NCBI GenBank assembly: GCA_947184155.2
Contig: CAMXCT020003779.1
Span: forward strand, 1,158,165-1,222,164
DNA: 64,000 bases
Source of the DNA: Cladocopium goreaui
Taxonomy: Eukaryota > Sar > Dinophyceae > Suessiales > Symbiodiniaceae
Direction: 5' to 3'
The position numbers and the translations under genes are program-made. Below, piece after piece: positions 56,322 to 64,000 of this stretch (within the stretch, counting starts at the first letter, position 1; every line of letters begins with the position of its first letter). The notes beneath the pieces were generated by a model. The model had not been told where the DNA came from. It searched no databases and worked only from the letters and a program-made list of their open reading frames with translations.

Positions 56322-57143
56322 TTATTTCGCACTGCCAGGAACCACTGGACCGATAAATGCGTGGCCCCACTCGATTAAGAACTTGGCAATGACACACGTT
56401 TGATGATGACCCCACTCTTGCCGGCAAGTAACTCCCATCCATGGATGATTGGCAAAACGGGCATCATCTTTCTGTACGTCAATGTGCCGTAGGTTTAGTT
56501 CGTCCAAAGGACCTGCAGCTGGTTGGGCATCTCTGCCGCCCTGAGGGCCTTGAGGGCCTTGAGGGCCTTCAGCATGCTGCAGCAGCTGCATGTAATGCCT
56601 GGCGTTCTTCGGAGCCGGGCGCGCCACCTCTACACCAGGCGCAACCTGCACAGATTCGACAGCTGGCGGCTGCACTGGAACAGCATGGACAGCGGGGACA
56701 GCGGGATCTGCGAGCTGCTCAGCTGCTACTGGAACTGCAGGGGCTGCTGCAGGGGCTGCTGCGGGAGCTGCGAAGGAAGCTGCAGACTGCGGAAGCTCAG
56801 CCCGTGGGACGTCGTCACTTGCGGTTCGCTGCCGTCGATGACTGGTTGAAGGCCCAGTTCCAACGGATCCAAGTGGCAATGCAGCGGAAATGCGCTCTAA
56901 CTCCTTTCGTAAAGCCCTGGAGAAGGCAACTTGTCGAGCTTTCCCTGTCTGTTTAGCGATGTCCTGCCATAGCTCCACCTGTCTGCCCGATAGCAGTGCG
57001 GCCTTATCGTGGCCAGATCCACTAGCCACAAGGCCCTCAGCAACTTCTTCAGAGATAGTGGTTATGTCTGAGGGCAAGTATTGCAATGAATCGCTGTATG
57101 CCACGATGGCTTGTTCCAAGGCCAGGTTGTCCTGTAAAGCCAT
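56322..57143 (-). CDS. Ala/Pro-rich protein of unknown function
   Basis: ATG at 57143, 273 codons, TAA at 56322. The N-terminal 100 residues are helical (LALEQAIVAYSDSLQYLPSD, RQVAFSRALRKELERISAAL). Residues about 118-180 are an Ala/Pro/Val-rich low-complexity linker. The C-terminus is more ordered, with HPWMGVTCRQEWGHHQTC and IEWGHAFIG. It begins 162 bp after the stop of the ubiquitin-like gene on the same strand, which fits a closely packed unidirectional array. No family recognised. A single exon is assumed. Confidence 0.5.
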   Translation of the reverse strand: MALQDNLALEQAIVAYSDSLQYLPSDITTISEEVAEGLVASGSGHDKAALLSGRQVELWQDIAKQTGKARQVAFSRALRKELERISAALPLGSVGTGPSTSHRRQRTASDDVPRAELPQSAASFAAPAAAPAAAPAVPVAAEQLADPAVPAVHAVPVQPPAVESVQVAPGVEVARPAPKNARHYMQLLQHAEGPQGPQGPQGGRDAQPAAGPLDELNLRHIDVQKDDARFANHPWMGVTCRQEWGHHQTCVIAKFLIEWGHAFIGPVVPGSAK

Positions 57144-57305
57144 ACAACCAAAGAAAAACGACTTTCAATCTAACGATCTAATGCTACTTCAACAAATGAC
57201 CATCATGTGTGCAGCATGACACATTCAAGCATATGTACATCATGCGTCAAGTTCCTCCCAGTGGCTGTATTCATCTGATGACCCCCAACACACAACTGAA
57301 CTATT

Positions 57306-57725
57306 TTATGCCGTTTCCTCCAGAAGATGTTCCAGCTCTTCTCGATTGATTGCACCAGAAAGCAGAGGGGCACGCCGCAACAGGAGGAAAGTGGCTTCGC
57401 AAGAAACGTTCAAACTCCGGAGCGTGTCCGCATCTTCCACTTGCTGGTCATTCAGGAGTAGAACCTGATTTGCCACCGGTGTACCTGAAAAGCTGAGGTC
57501 ACACTAGCAAGCGTCGCAAGAGCACCCTTTTGAACAGGTGGAATGTCTCGAATCAATGGTGAAATGTGGAAACGACAAGAAAAATAAAGAAAGGCAGGTG
57601 CCTTCCAGTCCAGCGATCTGAGTCTTCATCTGCATAATCGACTTCTCAGGGTTGACCATGAGCTGCGCCACTTGTTCCCCCGAAGGCAGCACCACATTGA
57701 TGGCAATAGGCGCAATCGGTTCCAT
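57306..57725 (-). CDS. Ubiquitin-like domain protein, complete, two exons
   Basis: Exon 1 runs 57725-57602 (ATG GAA CCG..), exon 2 runs 57484-57306 (TAA). Together they encode exactly 100 residues. The fold of ubiquitin is evident: INVVLPSGEQVAQLMVNPEK (first hairpin), MQMKTQIAGLEG (helix), VANQVLLLNDQQVEDADTLR (strand 3 to the turn before strand 5) and TFLLLRR (last strand). The C-terminal tail (LLSGAINREELEHLLEE) has no Gly-Gly, so it is unlikely to be conjugated like ubiquitin; it is more likely an adaptor. The 117-bp intron is GC-AG (GAAG|GCACC..TTCAG|GTAC), phase 1. It lies next to other minus-strand genes. Confidence 0.85.
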
Positions 57726-59600
57726 GGCGACGTGATGCGATTGGTGCTTCAAATTTGGGCAAAGCCCCAAACTTGGCAATTGATCGGATCATGTCTGTGT
57801 TCTACAGGCTTCCAATGTCTGAAGCTTAAAGAAATGCCAGAAATGCTTTTAACAAATAAACAAGTACAGTGTATGGCAGCTGGGCTCACTAAATATATGC
57901 TGGAATGCCGCACGCTGGCATACTTTAAGCTCTGTGCACCTGCATGCTGCTTGGAATTCCTTTTGTTTCTCTCAATTTAAAAACGCTGGTCCTCACCAGC
58001 GCCAGAAGCTGTGAAAAGCCAATTTCCGCGGCACTGTCACGCTATGAATGCCTACAGATGCCGACCACACTGGAGCAGAAGCGTGAATGTGCCAAGTATA
58101 GCTCCCGTCATTGACCTGCACGAGTGTCCATAGGCTTTCAGTCATGTCAAGGTGTAAAGATTGACAGGATCATGTACACAACTGAACCAGAGTAACTATA
58201 TGTATCTATATGTGTGAACAAATAATATACATGTATGTATACATATATATATATATATGTATATACACACAGTTATTTAAAACAGTGAGTCTGACAAATG
58301 ACCCGAAAGAACACCGGCGAGCGCGCACTTTGACTGCGGCCTCCCAGTCCGGGGCCTTTGGCCCAGGGGAAAATGGGAATGGCAGACTTGGCGGAGCCAG
58401 CGCAGAGCCAAACATCGCCCCTTCACAGGCCAAAAATGACAAGACAATGACAGGATATCTATGGATATCTGATCTTCTGCGCTGCATTCCTTGAGGATCC
58501 TGCAGACTATGCCACAATATGCAACATATGTAATTTACTTGTTTGATTTTTGTCTAGACCAATCTAGATATGCGTGATATGCAGCCCATCTGGGTTCGCA
58601 AGGAAACTGCCTGGAAGAATATCAGACACTATCACTATGGAGGAGCATGGAGAAAATGCACAGCCAGAACACAAGTAGAACACGAGTTTCTCAGCCCAGT
58701 TAGGCTCACATCAGAAGATACCTGAAGTATCCTGAAGTGAGGAGAGGCTGTGATCGCTGTGCACCTTCTGCAGCTCAAAGGCTGGCACTGCGCACCGGTC
58801 TAGCATCATCTGATGCCAGTTACCCGCACCTAAGCTGCCAATATAAAACACACGGGCTCAACGGTACGACTCGGTACGACAGCATCGATGCTTCCGCAAA
58901 CTATTGCAGATGATTACAAATGATACGGAATTGCCGTGTTTTGCCAAGGATGTGGATTGATGTGGATCTTGGCTTGCATTGGTTGACTAGTTGGACTAGC
59001 TGAATTGTCGAGAGTAGAAATTGTAGTCAAATGCGCAAGTGATTAGTATTAGGAAGTGCCTTTGACATCCATTGACTAATTGGAGCGCTCGTCAGGACAC
59101 CATTCCGCCTTCTTTTACTCCATTCAGTCAGCACCATCCCAGTCTTGCAGCAAGAAACCTGGGATTCTTTCAAGTCCAGCGCTTTTGCCAGTTTCTGTTC
59201 TGCAAACTGCCCGAATTTTGCCTCAATTCAGAGACAAGAAAGTAATGGAGATAGTGGATGATACAATACACGTAGTGGTCAAAACATGTCAAGACCATTT
59301 TCGGTCAAGAAACCCAAACCAACACAACCAAAGCTTGAGCTTGAGAAAAACGACTTCAAATGGTCTCTTTAAAGATGCAGGTTTTGACAACAAAATACAA
59401 GAAATCGCCTACAGAATGGTGAGCGCACTTGACTTCACCGGCCTTATCGTCAATGGCTGTTGACCTGAACTGCTTTCAACCCAACATCACTGAAACCACA
59501 AAGTATATAACAAAGCAGAGTAAGTATAACAACAAACAGTTTACATCAGTTTACAGTACTTATAAGTGGTTGAAAAGGAGGGGCGAGAGAAAAAAATGAA
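57726..59600. other. No assigned gene; microsatellite
   Basis: 58215-58270 is a TATG/TATA microsatellite. A minus-strand frame at about 58290-58440 (EGAMFGSALAPPSLPFPF) may be an exon; its MFGSAL word recurs near 60115. A plus-strand frame at 59080-59463 has no domain. Confidence 0.4.
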
Positions 59601-59639
59601 AAAAAGAAAACATCAAGCGACACATCGAGATCAACTTGA

Positions 59640-60180
59640 GATTTCCTGATTGTTCTGGGGTGTGGGCTTTAGACCGCTCATCCGCAGCTTTACAGGCACC
59701 ATCTTTTCTCCTTCTTTCGTCTTTTTATCCTGGACTGTCAGGATATACCTCCAGAATCACTGATACACTGCTTGAATCGAAGCACCGCATCAAAACTCTT
59801 CACATCTGAGGATTGAAGAGGAAGGTCCTTCTCTCTTCGGGCAGCTTGGTCAAGGTCCTTCTGCCGTGCCGCCTCAAAGCAGCGCAAAGCACTTCCAAGC
59901 TGCCATAAATGCCAAAACGTGCCAATACCACCTAGAAAGACAAGGCCGTTCACTAATTCCTACTAGTTCATGTTCTCAGATTTTATAGGTCACATTCCCG
60001 TCGCATCCTGGATGACAAAGGGGAACCGTGGCTGTGCCTCGCGAGCTTCTTGGCGCTGTTGAGCTTCGTCCGCTCTTTTGATCGCTGCTTCTGCTGCTCG
60101 ATCTGCCTCAGCGCAGAGCCAAACATCTGGTGATGCATCCGAAACCATTTCTTCTCTGCAGGCCGCTCATAGACTCCATA
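59640..60180 (-). CDS. Hypothetical helical protein, several exons
   Basis: Minus strand. Exon about 60010-60150 reads either VWLCAEADRAAEAAIKRADE or, in another frame, SALRQIEQQKQRSKERTKLN; both look helical. Exon about 59755-59920 reads CFEAARQKDLDQAARREKD and SFDAVLRFKQCISD. The end, about 59640-59715, reads KKTKEGEKMVPVKLRMSGLK and stops. The gene is coiled-coil-like with no known family. Confidence 0.35.
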
Positions 60181-60234
60181 TTTTGTTGATAAAATATGTA
60201 AAATACTGGGCAAAAATAGAGCAACCATGAGCAA

Positions 60235-61750
60235 CCAACATTTCCATGAACATGCAGCTCAAGAATATTCAAGAATGCAGGAAATCACTCGAAGCCAATG
60301 GCACATTTTTCAACATCACTGGCAAATCCAGCCAGTTTCAGAAGACGTTTTCCCTATTCTTCGATGGCCATAACTTGGATATTTGGATATATATTGGATG
60401 GATATATTTGGATATACCCCATGTTCAAACAACTCATGTGGAAAGGTAATAACAATCACAGGCCCATTGCAAATGAGATCCATTATGATCATTATGCGCT
60501 CATAGAATCTGGGATAGCCAAGTAGGGATTTCCAAACATCTGAGATTTAAACCAAGTCTTTCCAACAGTAATTTCATTTGGAAACAAGTATATATCTGGT
60601 TGGTGGTTTGGAACATGAATTTTATGACTTTCCATTCAGTTGGGAATGTCAATTTTCCCAACTGACGAACTCATATTTTTCAGAGGGGTAGGGCTCAACC
60701 ACCAGCCAGAATTAGATGCAGTTGGTAGATATTAACCATTTATTAAGCACTATGAATGGATATCAACATACATTAACCAGGTTTATCTTGAGGGAATTGG
60801 ATCGAAAACTGCCAAGTAAGTCGATTTACATGGATTTACTGTATTCAACATGTGAGATGGACAAGTCCCTCGCCGGATGAGACAAGGCTAGGCCGAGCAT
60901 TGATCCGTAGTTTTTTTTGAAATATTCAATTGATTTCAATTGTATCCATGATATTCATTGTGGTTGTTCATTGACCTGATGTGTGCTTGTTTTGCTCATG
61001 ATGTTGCCTTGCAGCTGCCATTGATCTGCCATACCATGGCTATTGTGTGTAAATTTTAGATTGCAAGGCACCGCAATGTCAGCATATGCCGCTTGCGCAA
61101 CTGTGCGGTACTTTGCCGCCTGTGCACACCATGAAGCAGAGCCCGAGGCAGAGATGCTCAGAATCGAAAGCTGTAGAGATCACTCACTTGCATTGCGGAA
61201 TAATAAGGCCATAGCCACCAAGTAGTATTATATAAACACTATAGACTATAGTTATAGTTACATACTGTATACTGTACTCATAGTTGTAGCTATAGAGTTT
61301 ATGGCATCTCTCCAGTTTACATGCTCACTGAAGCTCACTGTCGTCTATCTTCCTTCAGCATGTTTTTTTCCATTTCTTTTCACGTTCGATTTCCCGCACC
61401 CTCACCTCCTTCCGCAGTGCAGTCTCAATGCGCCCCGACAACTCCTCGTGGGCACTTGGACAGGGCCAGGGATGCAAAGTCCCACGGCATCAATGTGAAA
61501 TAATATGAAGGAATTGGTCAATATCTGTCAGAATGGATGGATGGATGCACTGTTTGACTTAAAAATGGAGTTAGTTTGGTGTAGTTTGAACTCTGGCTGC
61601 TGCCTGTGACCACTAAAGACTGGCCGCATATGCCGGCGCAGTGGAACGGAAGATGCACCAACCAGCGGCTCCAAGTGAAGAAGGTGCTCCAATCCCGTCA
61701 CCAAATGTCACACCTTGTGACACCTACATCATACTGCCTGTGCAGGAAAC
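60235..61750. other. No gene recognised
   Basis: Contains short ATATTGGATATA-like motifs near 60380-60410 and a TATAGTT run near 61225-61290. No coding signal of note. Confidence 0.5.
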
Positions 61751-61751
61751 T

Positions 61752-63007
61752 AAGTAGCTGCGTAGCCCCAAACCGGGTCCTTTGTCCGTCGTTGCGTCTG
61801 CATGCCTTTGAGGCTCACCGCGCTAATCTGCTCTGTCCACCTAGTGAGGAAATCAGCCGCCAGGTCCTTAGTTTTGGGCAGTGCTGGAAATCATCAGCAA
61901 ACTTATGGCACTGCACCAGTACAGCACCATACAGCACCTGTTCGCAGATGTTGCTGGTGAGGTTTATCTCCACACATCTCCACTACTTAGCGTGGGCTTC
62001 ATGGGCATCCACCTTTGCCAGCAATGTCCGTCACAAATGGTCATGGTGCTTAGATGTGCTTAGCAATATTTAGCAATACATCAGAACAAGAAGGAGCCGC
62101 GCTATCTCAAGAGCTGAAACTAAATAATGAGATCTTGGCAAGAAACGTCTTCTGCCAGTCTATCCAGCTTGGCCTCACACTGATAGGATTCAATAGGATT
62201 CACATAAGGATCATAATGGAACTAGTGATGGCAGCCTTTGCAGAAAGATCAGAAAGTCGCATAAGTTCCCCTTGGGGGTGCATGATAGTGCATGGTATGC
62301 ATACCTGCGAAGGCCCCCGTTCCACACCCGTTCTTAGAGTCATCACTGCCTCTGCATCTCGAAGTCGTGTCGTAACTGCTTCTCTTGCTCCCTGAAGGGA
62401 CCAGGGGAGCGAGCCATGCACATACTGCGCACACATGGAGTGGATTGCAGTGGGTATCAAGGACCCTCAAACAAAAGAATACAAAAGAGATCAAGTGGCT
62501 TTGCGCCTTGGCCATCTCCCGTTCAATCTCCAACCCCTTCTCCACCTTCTCTGGTCGAGGTTGCAACCTCCAGGTACCGAGTCAGAAATCCCAACTTGGA
62601 ATCCGTCCAGAGCCAAAGTGTTCATGGCCACAGGAATTGTTCAATCTACCGCAGGCTGAACCATGGCCACATGACTGAGAAGTGTTACGTCATGTCACTT
62701 TCAATACCAAAATCTTGCGATTCACCACTGACACAGGCTCCATAAGGCACAGAAAACATCAGTAAGTCAGTAAGTCAGTAAGCATCAATAAGCCGCTACG
62801 CTGTGTCCATGCAAAATCCTGCCTCTCCGCCTGGTGACTGCGATCTTCTGGCAGCATGGTGTCGACCAAGGTCTTGGCATGTGACTTGAAGCGGCCAACC
62901 GTCTCCACGGCTTTGGCAAAGTGTGCCTTCCTTGGCTGGCCGAAGCATGCCGAAGCATGCCGAAGCATGCCGAAGCCATGGCAATATGAAAACATATGAA
63001 AACACAC
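61752..63007 (-). CDS. Hypothetical helical/coiled-coil gene, at least four exons
   Basis: Minus strand. About 62790-62960 reads KAHFAKAVETVGRFKSHAK and DTMLPEDRSHQAERQDFA. About 62500-62570 reads RPEKVEKGLEIEREMAK. About 62290-62400 reads GAREAVTTRLRDAEAVMTL. About 61752-61900 reads DLAADFLTRWTEQISAVSLK and ends at a stop. The second and third join in frame if a GC-AG intron (GCCAAG|GCGC..CCTTCAG|GGAG) is removed. Function unknown. Confidence 0.4.
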
Positions 63008-64000
63008 AAGATGACATCAGATGACACAAGCCTGCAAACATTTGCAAAGTATCTAGGCTCATCCAAGGTCAACCTCATCATGGGAGAAACAGCAAGGACG
63101 TGAAAGAACTCAGAGCCTTTCTATCTCCCCAAACCGCACCTTTTTTGACGAGCTGAGCTTACAGTAGCACACTTGTTGCAACCTCTTTTGCCTGTTGAAC
63201 CTAGGACCCAAGAATACCATATGCCTTTTCCTCACTTTCAAGGGTGCTGAGAGCATCCTCTGGCGTTCTTTCCGAATAAAGTTAAAGGACAGAACAATTC
63301 ATTGGTTGAATAAAATGATCAATCGGGTGGGGTGGGGCTTGCACACACTTTCCCCTTCTTGGCGGCTGCGAGAAGATTCAGGGGGGATTGTTGCAACCTG
63401 TTGCAACCGAGTTTCAGCTTTGTTTCGCCTTGCTCCGTCAAAGCAGTTGCATTTGCCATGCTGGTACCCGTTGGCGCAAATGACTGAGACTCCATCATCT
63501 CCCGGCAACGGAAGAGCCAATCACGAGCGGTGCCAATGGCAAAAGCACACATCCCTTCCTTGGAATTGGGGCCGAGAGGCACAAGATGTCCCAAGATTCA
63601 ACCCTTAAACATCCGAAATACATCCAAATCAACCGATTTATGATGCATTGCTATCGTATCCATTTTTTCCATGCGCCTGATATGGCAAAGGAATGCAAAG
63701 CTTTCAACCAATGCAAAGCTTGTCCATTGCGATCCCAGTTTCTGCTTTCGAGTCTGCTCCTGCAGCTCGACGCATCAGAAGTTGCTTTCCAGCGATCACG
63801 TGGTTCATGTCCTCCTAGGCACACAAGGGTGGCTGGTTGGGCTCGGTTGGGCTATGAAGTCTCAGTTTCATCCCCCAACAGGCCCCAACGTTGAAGTTCA
63901 AACGTCTGTCCTCCGTCCACCAAAGAACTTGCTGGGCATCCCTTCGCATCGGCCTAGCGTTCCCAGAGGGCAGATAGCATATCTAGGGCGTGTCTACCAC
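63008..64000. other. Unassigned end of window
   Basis: A minus-strand frame at 63319-63594 (TARDWLFRCREMMESQSF) may be a further upstream exon of the preceding gene. The last 50 bp repeat TTCCCAGAGGGCAGATAG, also seen near 11991. Nothing else recognised. Confidence 0.4.

Overview
This window looks like nuclear DNA of a dinoflagellate, most probably a Symbiodiniaceae-like alga. The reasons are: short exons separated by introns of about 50-240 bp; intron starts that are often GC or GA rather than GT; multi-exon PPR genes; leucine-rich and cysteine-rich receptor-like genes with a characteristic membrane segment; voltage-gated cation-channel exons; and dense mini- and microsatellites. Almost every recognisable gene lies on the minus strand, as in the long unidirectional gene arrays of dinoflagellates. 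The clearest plus-strand coding sequence is a decayed copia-type retroelement. Many starts could not be fixed because exons join across introns. No rRNA, tRNA, snRNA, CRISPR array or prokaryotic signal was seen.

Layout. 0-12 kb: a homopolymer-G block that looks like an assembly artefact, three copies of a membrane RING-H2 ubiquitin-ligase gene (one old, two in a fresh 2.0-kb tandem duplication, one of these frameshifted) and a cysteine-rich membrane protein. 12-15 kb: a nested minisatellite running into the C-terminal exon of a ubiquitin-specific protease. 15-19.4 kb: an LRR plus cysteine-rich gene with frame breaks and two perfect palindromes, one of them in coding sequence; a third palindrome lies nearby. 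19.4-27.6 kb: mostly non-coding, with a pyrimidine-rich tract, a CS-domain (p23/NudC-like) gene and unassigned exons. 27.6-32.5 kb: a PPR gene of at least eight exons, one intron packed with satellites. 33.2-36.6 kb: a coiled-coil and C2 gene resembling RPGRIP1/RPGRIP1L of the ciliary transition zone. 37-40.3 kb: a MITE-like element, A-rich inverted repeats and a 1.5-kb satellite. 40.7-51.5 kb: exons of a voltage-gated cation channel, apparently split by an intron of about 8 kb that holds MITE-like repeats, a 250-bp tandem repeat, copia remains and a repeated 114-bp possible SINE. 53-64 kb: an intronless AlkB-like 2OG-Fe(II) oxygenase gene, an Ala/Pro-rich gene, a complete two-exon ubiquitin-like gene and several coiled-coil exons.

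The genes do not form one pathway. Three concern ubiquitin (RING ligases, USP, ubiquitin-like protein), two suggest flagellar or membrane signalling (RPGRIP1-like, channel), and the PPR protein is probably an organelle RNA-binding protein. The most unusual signals are non-canonical GA-AG and GC-AG introns flanked by short direct repeats, short-spacer perfect palindromes (one in frame in an exon), and a possible spliced-leader relic before an intronless gene.
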